Positions 53,442 through 60,317 of a stretch of DNA of 64,000 nucleotides are shown here, piece after piece (positions within the stretch are counted from its first letter, which is position 1; each line of letters begins with the position of its first letter). The stretch lies in NCBI GenBank assembly GCA_013822425.1, contig PNKL01000011.1, positions 1 through 64,000 of the forward strand, given 5' to 3'. This DNA is from Gemmatimonas sp. (lineage in GTDB: Bacteria; Gemmatimonadota; Gemmatimonadetes; Gemmatimonadales; Gemmatimonadaceae). Under the pieces are notes generated by a model that worked only from the letters and a program-made list of their open reading frames with translations, was not told the origin of the DNA and searched no databases. The translations under genes and the position numbers were made by a program.

Positions 53442-53954
53442 TTACTGCGGCTTCTCCGGCTTGCGTGGCACGGCCTTGACGGGCGTCTCCGCTGCGCGCG
53501 TCTGCGGTTCGTCACGGGTGGCGGCGGCCGGACGTGCCCGCAAGTCAGTCCGGGCCGCATCAGCCGGACGCGAGCGCAGCTCGTCGCGCAGTGCCTCATC
53601 ACGGCCCTCACTGCGGGCGCCCGACACGGCCTGGCGCTCGTTCAGCCTTCCCGAACGCCGGGAAAAGGGCTCGATCTCCTTCGCCTCTATGCGCACCGGC
53701 GGCCCGAACACCACGGCGGCGTTCGACGGCCGGTTCTTGACCGCGTTGGCGCAGTCTGTCGGCGCCGGCTGCTGCGACGCCGGCACGCCGCTGATCCAGA
53801 GCCGGCAGAGCCCGGCGGGCGGCGTGAATGCATCCGGCATGCGCGGATGCTGACCACGCGGCTCCTGCGCCGCCAAGGCGGACGACAGGAGCAGAACCGG
53901 CAAGATGCAGGACAGGCGCTTCAGAACTGCCTCCAGAATGGGCGAGGGGTCCAC
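53442..53954 (-). CDS. Small secreted protein of unknown function
   Basis: 170 residues. A signal peptide (LKRLSCILPVLLLSSALAAQ) is followed by the conserved-looking block PPAGLCRLWISGVPASQQPAPTDCANAV, with a two-cysteine spacing that probably forms a disulfide. The second half (residues ~100-170) is charged, Arg/Ala/Glu/Pro-rich and low complexity. No enzymatic motif is visible. It precedes the DExH helicase gene on the same strand. Confidence 0.6.
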   Translation of the reverse strand: MDPSPILEAVLKRLSCILPVLLLSSALAAQEPRGQHPRMPDAFTPPAGLCRLWISGVPASQQPAPTDCANAVKNRPSNAAVVFGPPVRIEAKEIEPFSRRSGRLNERQAVSGARSEGRDEALRDELRSRPADAARTDLRARPAAATRDEPQTRAAETPVKAVPRKPEKPQ

Positions 53955-54102
53955 TCCATGGACGACGGGCCAGCATCACTCGCTACTGGCGATACAGTAT
54001 ACCCGGGGAACGCCTGCTTGATCCAGAAGATGCAGGGCCGCACGGTCACTCGACAGGCCGCGCCCAGCGGACACCGCGACGATGGTTGCGAGCGTCGCGT
54101 GA

Positions 54103-55569
54103 CTACTCGAACGGCGTCGCGGCCGGCAGTCCTGGTAGCGGCTCCCGGAAGATGCGACTCACGTTCCATCCGGCCTTGACGAGATTGCGACTTACCGCAT
54201 GGCAGTAGAGTGCCGCGGGCACGAAGTGCAGCACGAAGTCGCCGATGCGTTGCTCGCGCTCTATGGTGCGGGTTGTCACCGCCGCCGTGCCAAGCCCGTT
54301 TGCCTTCGCGAAGTCCAGCAGCGCGCGAAGGTCGCGCTCCGGCCGCTGAGCGGGAGCGTCAGTCCACTTCACCTCCGCCGCGAACGCGGGCCGTAGTCGC
54401 TCATTCAGAAGCACGAAATCGACTTCGTTCGGCCCCTTTCCCGTCCATCGCGCGTAGTGCATCGGATACATGGAAGGCAACCACTGCGAGAAGCACCCCG
54501 TCTCGACAACGTGACCCATCTCGGCGTCGTTGGCACCGAGTGGCGCAAAGAGCGCGGCACGGAGCGACGAGTTGGTGACATACACCTTGAAGTGCGTCTC
54601 GCGCTTGAAACGACGCGCCGAGCGATCGATCCGGTACACGCGACGAATCAGAAACGCCGCCTCGAGATAATCGAGATACCGCTTGATGGTGTTCTTGGCG
54701 ACCCTCGAGTGCGTCGCGAGTTCTTCGAGCTGAATCTCCTGTCCCGTATTGAAGGCCAGCGTCGTGAACAGGTAGTTCAGTTCCTGCACGTCGTGAATGC
54801 CGTAGAGGCTCGGCAGGTCGCGCAGCAGCACCTTGTCGATGATATCGCTCTTCACGAATTGTGCCGGATTGTCCTGCACTTCCTTGACGAGGGCCACTTC
54901 CGGATAGCCGCCGAAGTTCAGGTATCGCACGAAGGCGGCGTTCAGCGCGTCCAGGTCGGGGGCGACGCCCCATCGCGTCGTTTCGGTGGACTCCACCAGC
55001 CCGTCTTCGCCGCGCAGTGTCAGGTACTCTGCAAAAGTGAGCGGCGGTAGATGGAAGTCGGTGAAGCGCCCCGCGCCAGATTCCCGGCTCTTCAGTCGCA
55101 GCGCGGCTGCAGCCGATCCCGAGGCAACGTACTTCACGCGCGGTGAGTCATCCACAAGGACCTTCAGATGAATCTCCCAGTCGCGCACGTACTGAATCTC
55201 GTCGAAGAGAACGACCCGAAAGTGTGATGTGCCGCTTGCCTTCTCTCCCAGCTTCACCAGTTCGTCGAGCCGACGCCTGCTGTAGACCGGGCTATCGACG
55301 GAACAGTACAGGATATCCTGCGGCGACAGTTCATCGCGCAATAACGCGTCAATCGCGTGGTGCACCAGGACCGTCTTGCCGACGCGTCTCGGTCCCAGGA
55401 CGATCACCGCGCGTCGCATGGCGGCGACTCGGAGGAGTGACAAGAACGATGGCAGATACGCTCGTGGAGCCAATCCACGTACATGAGCACCAACCGTGTG
55501 CGGCGCCTGCCACCACGGATTCTCCTGGCGGAGTCGTTCTATAACTTGTTCTTCTGGAATGGCTTGCAT
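54103..55569 (-). CDS. AAA+ ATPase with C-terminal DUF4143 domain
   Basis: 488 residues. The N-terminal AAA domain has Walker A LGPRRVGKTVLVHHAID and Walker B VVLFDEIQYVRDWEIHLK. The C-terminal half has a winged-helix-like stretch (ATHSRVAKNTIKRYLDYLEAAFLIRRV) and the DUF4143 end (GPNEVDFVLLNERLRPAFAAEVKW), which resembles a nuclease-fold core. Members occur in archaea and bacteria as defence- or toxin-like ATPases, but no function is proven. Composition is less GC-rich than its neighbours, a hint of horizontal transfer. Two near-identical operators lie directly upstream. Confidence 0.87.
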   Translation of the reverse strand: MQAIPEEQVIERLRQENPWWQAPHTVGAHVRGLAPRAYLPSFLSLLRVAAMRRAVIVLGPRRVGKTVLVHHAIDALLRDELSPQDILYCSVDSPVYSRRRLDELVKLGEKASGTSHFRVVLFDEIQYVRDWEIHLKVLVDDSPRVKYVASGSAAAALRLKSRESGAGRFTDFHLPPLTFAEYLTLRGEDGLVESTETTRWGVAPDLDALNAAFVRYLNFGGYPEVALVKEVQDNPAQFVKSDIIDKVLLRDLPSLYGIHDVQELNYLFTTLAFNTGQEIQLEELATHSRVAKNTIKRYLDYLEAAFLIRRVYRIDRSARRFKRETHFKVYVTNSSLRAALFAPLGANDAEMGHVVETGCFSQWLPSMYPMHYARWTGKGPNEVDFVLLNERLRPAFAAEVKWTDAPAQRPERDLRALLDFAKANGLGTAAVTTRTIEREQRIGDFVLHFVPAALYCHAVSRNLVKAGWNVSRIFREPLPGLPAATPFE

Positions 55570-55582
55570 GGTGATTCACCGA

Positions 55583-55645
55583 TAAGATCAACTGATTGAT
55601 CTTATGTGCTCACCGCCTGAGCGTCAAGATCAGTTATCTGATCTT
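55583..55645. promoter_or_regulatory. Twin palindromic operators upstream of the AAA+/DUF4143 gene
   Basis: TAAGATCAA-CTGA-TTGATCTTA (55583-55604) and AAGATCAG-TTAT-CTGATCTT (55626-55645) are two copies of an AAGATCA/TGATCTT palindrome. Their centres are 42 bp apart, about four helical turns. They lie just upstream of the start at 55569 in an AT-rich patch, which suggests binding of a dimeric repressor. The HTH-like segment of the ATPase itself makes autoregulation possible. Confidence 0.6.
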
Positions 55646-55697
55646 AGTTGCGCAAGGAGTATTAACACCAATGATATCATGGTGTTGGCGCCTGCGG

Positions 55698-56774
55698 CTA
55701 ATCCCCGAACGAAATCCCGATCCGCCGCGCCGTGCGTACGATATCGTGCGACGGGTCCACCCGTTTAAGCGTCTTCAGCGCTTCGGCGATCGGGATCGGC
55801 ACGATGTGTGGCGTCTGCAGCGCCACCATGTGCCCCCACTTGGCGTTGGCCACCGCCTCGGTGGCCGCCCCGCCGAACCGCGTGGCCAGCAGACGGTCGT
55901 ACCCGGTGGGCATGCCGCCGCGCTGGAGATGCCCCAGCACCAGTGACCGGCACTCCTTGCCCGTGCGGGCCTGGATCGCTCTCGCGATCCGCGCCGCCAC
56001 GCCTCCGACCCGCCGGGCCTGCCCGGGCATCGAAGCGCCCAGCGTCCCCTGCTCGCCCTCGAACGACACGCCTTCGGCGACCACGACAATCGCGAACTTC
56101 TTGCCCTGCACGTCGCGCTGCATGATGTGCGCACACACCTTGTCGATGTCGAACGCGATTTCGGGAATCAGGATCGCGTGCGCCTGACCCGACACGCCGG
56201 AGTGGAGTGCGATGAAGCCGCAGTCGCGCCCCATCACTTCCAGAACCAGCACCCGGTCGTGGCTCGAGGCCGTCGTGTGCAGCTTGTCGATCGCTTCCAT
56301 GGCGGTCGTCACCGCCGTGTCGAAGCCGAAGGTCGTGATCGTTCCGCTCACGTCGTTGTCGATGGTCTTCGGCACGCCCACAATGCGCACGCCCTTCTCG
56401 AAGAGCCGCTGGGCAATGGCGAGCGAGCCGTCGCCGCCGATCGTGATGAAGGCCTCGATGCCGAGGTTGCGGGCGTTCTCGATCAACTCGTCCGAGCGGT
56501 CCACCTCGACGAACGACCCGTCGCCCTGGCGCACCGGATAGTGGAACGGATTGCCGCGGTTCGTCGTGCGAAGGATCGTACCGCCCAGGTGGGCGATGCC
56601 CCGCACGCTCTCGGCGGTGAGCGGAATCACCTCGTCTTCGCCCAGCAAGCCCATGTAGCCACGCTTGATGCCGAGCACGTGCCAGCCCCTGTCGAGCGCC
56701 GACATGACGGCGGCGCGGATGACCGCATTCAGGCCCGGGGCGTCACCGCCGCCGGTGGAAATCGCGATTCTCAT
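55698..56774 (-). CDS. pfkA: 6-phosphofructokinase
   Basis: 358 residues, glycolytic phosphofructokinase. The N-terminal nucleotide site is STGGGDAPGLNAVIR. The catalytic loop reads PKTIDND and the phosphate site ITIGGDGSL, then LEVMGRDCG. Gly at the GGDGS position is associated with ATP use, whereas the Lys in PKTIDND is common in PPi-type and group III enzymes (E. coli has PGTIDND). The donor therefore cannot be fixed from sequence. ATG 56774 overlaps the stop of the SelW-like selenoprotein gene (ATGA), so the two are probably translationally coupled. Confidence 0.9.
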   Translation of the reverse strand: MRIAISTGGGDAPGLNAVIRAAVMSALDRGWHVLGIKRGYMGLLGEDEVIPLTAESVRGIAHLGGTILRTTNRGNPFHYPVRQGDGSFVEVDRSDELIENARNLGIEAFITIGGDGSLAIAQRLFEKGVRIVGVPKTIDNDVSGTITTFGFDTAVTTAMEAIDKLHTTASSHDRVLVLEVMGRDCGFIALHSGVSGQAHAILIPEIAFDIDKVCAHIMQRDVQGKKFAIVVVAEGVSFEGEQGTLGASMPGQARRVGGVAARIARAIQARTGKECRSLVLGHLQRGGMPTGYDRLLATRFGGAATEAVANAKWGHMVALQTPHIVPIPIAEALKTLKRVDPSHDIVRTARRIGISFGD

Positions 56775-57025
56775 GAATTCAGAAAGTGAAGGAAGTCGCC
56801 ACCCGCGCGTCGGATCAGGTCCAGCACCTCGCCCGGCTGTGCATGCCGGCCGAGCCTGGATTTCTCGAAGACCATCGTACCGTTGACGGATACCTCGAAC
56901 CGGCCGCCGCCGCTGGGCTGCAACGATACCTCGGCCTCGGGAAAGGTCTCGCGAATCGCGGCCGCCAGACTGACGGCCCGGGGTTCGTAGTTTCAGATGA
57001 CGCAGTATTCGATGTTGACGCGCAT
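56771..57025 (-). CDS. SelW-like selenoprotein (SelT/SelW/SelH family) with in-frame TGA (Sec) codon
   Basis: Reading from ATG 57025 with TGA at 56993-56995 as selenocysteine gives 84 residues: MRVNIEYCVIU at the start, then NYEPRAVSLAAAIRETFPEA, and FEVSVNGTMVFEKSRLGR with GEVLDLI near the end. The C-x-x-U redox motif at residues 8-11, directly after the first beta strand, and the thioredoxin-like layout match the SelW/Rdx family. The only stop after the TGA is the final one, 73 codons later. It overlaps pfkA by 4 bp. Functionally it is a predicted selenium-dependent thiol oxidoreductase. Without recoding it would end after ten residues, which is why standard gene calling misses it. Confidence 0.85.
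56960..56978 (-). promoter_or_regulatory. Candidate bacterial SECIS hairpin
   Basis: In the mRNA sense, GGCCGUC pairs with GGCGGCC (five Watson-Crick pairs, a U-G pair and a C-G pair) around the 5-nt loop AGUCU. The loop begins 22 nt after the UGA and contains G and U at positions 2-3. Known bacterial SECIS elements show these features: a short apical loop with a GU and a distance of roughly 16-37 nt from the UGA. Confidence 0.65.
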
Positions 57026-57060
57026 GGCACCTCCCGTGCAATCGAAATCTACGGCGCGTC

Positions 57061-57134
57061 TACGGCACCGGCACCCCGCTCGTGGCGGAGAGCCGCTTAC
57101 GGCACCGGCACCCCGCTCGCGGCAGCCAGCCGCT
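57061..57134. repeat. 37-bp tandem duplication at the 3' end of a lipoprotein gene
   Basis: 57061-57097 and 57098-57134 are consecutive copies, identical at 33 of 37 positions (first 22 bases identical). The duplication spans the stop codon of the gene at 57097-57342, so a decayed copy of its last codons lies just beyond the stop. Confidence 0.8.
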
Positions 57135-57342
57135 TGATGAGCGTGTCCTGCCGCGCGACCACCTGCACGAGCGAGTCCACGGTCACAGCGTTCATCGCGA
57201 TCTGGTCCTGCATCGCGACCAGCGCGTCGGACACCTGGGCAAGTTGTTCGGCAATGGCGGCGTCGGCGGTGGGGGAACGGCAGCCGGCGGCGAGGACCAG
57301 CAGGGCAAGCGCCCAGCGACGGCGCGATCCGGTGAGCGGCAT
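57097..57342 (-). CDS. Small coiled-coil lipoprotein
   Basis: 81 residues from ATG 57342, with GGAG 8 nt upstream. The signal peptide has lipobox LVLAAGC. The mature peptide is a short amphipathic helix (EQLAQVSDALVAMQDQIAMN, then SLVQVVARQDTLIKRLAA), resembling tiny Lpp-like or trimeric coiled-coil lipoproteins. It is convergent with no gene but lies 71 bp upstream of the selenoprotein start on the same strand. The last residues SGVPVP are duplicated at DNA level beyond the stop. Confidence 0.6.
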   Translation of the reverse strand: MPLTGSRRRWALALLVLAAGCRSPTADAAIAEQLAQVSDALVAMQDQIAMNAVTVDSLVQVVARQDTLIKRLAAASGVPVP

Positions 57343-57501
57343 GAGCAGTCTCCATGTGACGCGTTCAAGGCCGGCCGCAGCGTAGGCAATCCTTTGCCCC
57401 CATGGGCATTCGCGTGGTGATGCAAGCCGGCGCGATGCCCCCAAGATGTGCGGTCATCACCCGTCGCGCACGTCCCGCGCCGACGGCACCGGAGACGCCG
57501 C

Positions 57502-57927
57502 ATGCGCCGCGCCCATACCCTTCCCGAGATGGCCCTGACGCTCGCCCTGCTCGCCATCGTCGCCGCCACCGTGGTTCCTTCGCTGGCCGCGATCACGGCG
57601 CGCTGGCAGGTGCGCGCCGCCGTTGGCGACCTTGTCAACGCCCTGGTGCTGACGCGCGAGGCGGCGCTCGCCCGCGGCGCGGTTGCATCGTTCGTGGTGG
57701 ACGCCGCGCGCGGTGAGGTGACCGTGACCTGCGCCGGCGACACCATCGCCCGCCGCGCCATAGGCGCCCTGCACGGCGTCACGCTCGCCGCCAGCGGTGA
57801 CTCCGTGCGCTACGCCCCCGACGGCCTCGCCACGGGCGTGTCCAACACGACGGTGCTCGTCGTGCGCGGCACGCGCGTCGACTCGGTCATTGTCTCGCGG
57901 CTGGGGCGGGTGCGATGGAGCCAATAG
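57502..57927 (+). CDS. Type IV pilin-like (GspH/FimT) protein
   Basis: 141 residues. The start MRRAHTLPEMALTLALLAIVAATVVPSL resembles a prepilin leader with the conserved Glu at +5 of the mature form, although the usual G-F is replaced by A-H. The remainder is beta-rich (AAVGDLVNALVLTREAALARGA, VASFVVDAARGEVTV), as in GspH/FimT minor pseudopilins. ATG 57502 has GGAG upstream; an in-frame upstream start at 57448 would add an Arg-rich leader. No prepilin peptidase or other pilus genes are adjacent. Confidence 0.65.
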   Translation: MRRAHTLPEMALTLALLAIVAATVVPSLAAITARWQVRAAVGDLVNALVLTREAALARGAVASFVVDAARGEVTVTCAGDTIARRAIGALHGVTLAASGDSVRYAPDGLATGVSNTTVLVVRGTRVDSVIVSRLGRVRWSQ

Positions 57928-57931
57928 AGAG

Positions 57932-58056
57932 AGACAACAGAGAGACAACAGAGAGACAACAGACAAACAACAGAGAGACAACAGAGGGCCTCGCTCGCCG
58001 AGCCGGGCCCTCTGTTGTCTCTCTGTTGTCTCTCTGTTGTTTGTCTGTTGTTTCTC
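57932..58056. repeat. Inverted repeat of GAGACAACAG words between convergent genes
   Basis: The left arm (57932-57990) carries five AGAGACAACAG-type words. The right arm (58005-58056) has their reverse complement, and GAGGGCC and GGGCCCTC close a short apical loop. It lies between the pilin-like and RhlE stops and may terminate both transcripts. The same word forms the coding insertion in dnaE2 at 8029-8074. Confidence 0.85.
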
Positions 58057-58066
58057 TTCGGGACCG

Positions 58067-59374
58067 TCAGGTCCCGAAATCGTAGCCGGTAACTGATATT
58101 CTCGGTATTTCCTGATTAATCGTCCGCTCGATCGTCTTCACCATCGCGATCTCGTCGGCGCACATGAACGTGTAGGCGTCGCCGGTCTGCGCGGCGCGGC
58201 CGGTGCGCCCGATGCGGTGCACGTAGTCCTCGGCCTGCTGCGGCACATCATAGTTGATGACGTGCGTGATGCCCGAGATGTCGAGTCCGCGCTGGGCGAT
58301 GTCGGTGGCCACCAGGACGCGCGTCTTCCCTTCCTTGAAGCGCAGCAGCGCCGACTCGCGTTGCCCCTGCGTCTTGTCGGCATGCAGGGCGTCGGACTCG
58401 ATACCCTGCTTGGCGAGGTGCTGCACCACGCGGTCCGCGCCATGCTTGGTGCGCGTGAAGACGAGCACCGAGTCCATCTCCTTCTGCTTGAGCAGTTCGG
58501 CGAGCAGTTCGGTCTTGCGCTGCTTCGGCACCGGATAGACAAAGTGCTTCACCGTCGTTGCCGCGCTCGAGCGGCGTCCTACCTGCACCACCACCGGCTT
58601 GCGCAGGTACTTGCGCGCCAGTGCCTCCACCTCGGGCGGCATCGTGGCGCTGAAGAGCAGGGTCTGGCGGTACGGATGGATGGTGGCGACGATGCGCTGG
58701 ATCTGCGGCGCAAAGCCCATGTCGAGCATCCGGTCGGCCTCGTCGAGCACCAGCACCTCGAGTTCATCGAAGTTGACGTTCTGCTTCTCCAGATGGTCGA
58801 TCAGGCGCCCCGGGGTCGCCACGATCACATCCACACCGCCGCGCAGCGCGGCCACCTGGATTTCGTAGCCGACGCCGCCGTACACCGAAATCACTTCGAG
58901 CCCCGCGTACTTGCCGTACTTGCGGAAGCTCTCCTCCACCTGCTGGCAGAGTTCGCGCGTCGGCGTCAGAATGAGTGCGCGTGTGCGGTGCGGACCGTCG
59001 AGCAGCCGCTCGATGATCGGAATCGAGAAACCGGCCGTCTTGCCCGTCCCCGTCTGGGCGAGCCCCATGAGGTCGCGGCCGTTCAACGCCAGCGGTATCG
59101 CCTGCCGCTGGATGGGCGTGGGGAGCGTGTACCCCGCGTCGGCAATCGCCCGCAACACCGTTTCATGCAGTCCGAGTTCGGCAAACCCGCCCCCATCGCT
59201 CGCGCTTGCGATCGCCTCGGCGTGCGCGAGGTTGACGCCCTCGACGAGTGCGGGCGGAGTGGGAGCGACGTCATGCGGCTTCGATGTGCCGTCGGCGTCC
59301 GCCGCAGCCCGGCCCTTCCGGCGCGCGCCCGTCCGGCGCGCGGGGGCCGTCTTCTTCTGCGTGTTCGTGGTCAC
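58067..59374 (-). CDS. rhlE: DEAD-box RNA helicase, RhlE type
   Basis: 435 residues. A basic N-terminal extension (KKTAPARRTGARRKGRAAA) is followed by a standard DEAD core: Q motif GYTLPTPIQRQAIP, motif I AQTGTGKTAGF, PTRELCQQ, motif II VLDEADRML, motif III FSATMPPE, motifs V and VI GLDISGITHVINYD and HRIGRTGRA. There is no long C-terminal domain. It acts in RNA remodelling and ribosome assembly. Codons near the start are Ala/Arg-rich and lack a clear motif. Confidence 0.92.
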   Translation of the reverse strand: MTTNTQKKTAPARRTGARRKGRAAADADGTSKPHDVAPTPPALVEGVNLAHAEAIASASDGGGFAELGLHETVLRAIADAGYTLPTPIQRQAIPLALNGRDLMGLAQTGTGKTAGFSIPIIERLLDGPHRTRALILTPTRELCQQVEESFRKYGKYAGLEVISVYGGVGYEIQVAALRGGVDVIVATPGRLIDHLEKQNVNFDELEVLVLDEADRMLDMGFAPQIQRIVATIHPYRQTLLFSATMPPEVEALARKYLRKPVVVQVGRRSSAATTVKHFVYPVPKQRKTELLAELLKQKEMDSVLVFTRTKHGADRVVQHLAKQGIESDALHADKTQGQRESALLRFKEGKTRVLVATDIAQRGLDISGITHVINYDVPQQAEDYVHRIGRTGRAAQTGDAYTFMCADEIAMVKTIERTINQEIPRISVTGYDFGT

Positions 59375-59383
59375 TCCCGCAAC

Positions 59384-60283
59384 CTAATCGGCGCTGACGG
59401 CACCCGCTACGCGCGCCCCCTGCACGAATGCGACGAGCAGCCGGCCAACCTCCTCCACAGCCTCGACTTGCGGCAGGTGCCCGATGCGCGACAGCATCAC
59501 CAGCCGACCCTCAGGAACGAGGCGCACGCGCGCCGCGATGTCCACGGGGCGCACGACCGCATCGTGGGTGCCGAAGATGACGAGCGTTCCGCGGGGCAGC
59601 CGGGCGAGTTGCGCATTGGAGTGCAGCCGAAAGTCGAACTCCTTGAGCGTGCGCAGCAGCGCGCGATAGATGCCGCGCCGCGTGTACGGCGCCAGCAGTT
59701 CCGCTTCGTCGCGCGCCGTCCAGACCCCGTCAGGGCCGTAGACGTCGCCCAGCACGACGGCGGCGGCAGCGCGCGAAGCGAGCAGCCGAGCGAGCGGCGC
59801 GAGGGCATCGGGTATGTGCCGGATGAGTCGCATGCGCTGGGGCACCAGGCCAAATCCCGCCGGTGACAGCAGCGCCAGACGGGCGACCCGCTCGGGGTGC
59901 TGCCACGCCATTTCGGCCGCGATGGCGCCGCCCATCGAGTGTCCGATGACCGGCGCGCACGCAACGCCGAGTGCGTCCAGCAACTGCCACATCCGGCGGG
60001 CGTACACGTCGCGGGAGTACGCGCCGTCGGGAAACGTCAACGCGCTGAAGCCGTGCCCGGGCAGGTCCGGTGCAATCGCGTGATAACCGGCGGCGGCGAG
60101 CACGGGCAGGGTGAATCGCCATTGATACGCGGACGCGCCGAATCCATGCACCAGCAGGACGGGCGGGGCGTGAGAATCGCCGCTTTCCACGAGCCGGAGC
60201 CGCGTCCCGTCCGCCAGCGAGATATCGCGCGCGGCGCACCCCGCGTACCCCTCCGGAAAGAACGAGGGCCGGGTCACCGGCAC
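59384..60283 (-). CDS. Alpha/beta-fold hydrolase
   Basis: 299 residues from GTG 60283 (GTG 60277 is also possible; the frame runs antisense beyond). The oxyanion and nucleophile elbow motifs are LLVHGFGASAYQWRFTLP and VIGHSMGGAIAAEMAW, with Ser as nucleophile, a later LVIFGTHDAVVRP (Asp) and LSRIGHLPQVEAVEEV (His), so the triad is complete. It resembles esterase or epoxide-hydrolase-like enzymes with a small cap. The substrate is unknown. It lies 34 bp downstream of the next minus-strand gene. Confidence 0.8.
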   Translation of the reverse strand: MPVTRPSFFPEGYAGCAARDISLADGTRLRLVESGDSHAPPVLLVHGFGASAYQWRFTLPVLAAAGYHAIAPDLPGHGFSALTFPDGAYSRDVYARRMWQLLDALGVACAPVIGHSMGGAIAAEMAWQHPERVARLALLSPAGFGLVPQRMRLIRHIPDALAPLARLLASRAAAAVVLGDVYGPDGVWTARDEAELLAPYTRRGIYRALLRTLKEFDFRLHSNAQLARLPRGTLVIFGTHDAVVRPVDIAARVRLVPEGRLVMLSRIGHLPQVEAVEEVGRLLVAFVQGARVAGAVSAD

Positions 60284-60317
60284 CGGCCCCCACGTCGCAT
60301 GGCACTGCCGGCGATCG

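Noticed and set aside
56993-56995. The TGA in the SelW-like gene as a disabling mutation
   Set aside because: It falls exactly at the Sec position of the CxxU motif and has a suitable hairpin downstream, so recoding is the better explanation, though selABCD must be confirmed.
55698-57041. An N-terminal extension of pfkA reaching 57041
   Set aside because: The extra ~89 residues are Arg-rich and lie in the wrong frame over the selenoprotein. PFK starts at 56774 with MRIAISTGGGDAPG.
57932-58056. A CRISPR array at the GAGACAACAG repeats
   Set aside because: The words are only about 11 nt, tandem without unique spacers, and form a palindromic hairpin with the opposite arm. No cas gene is near.
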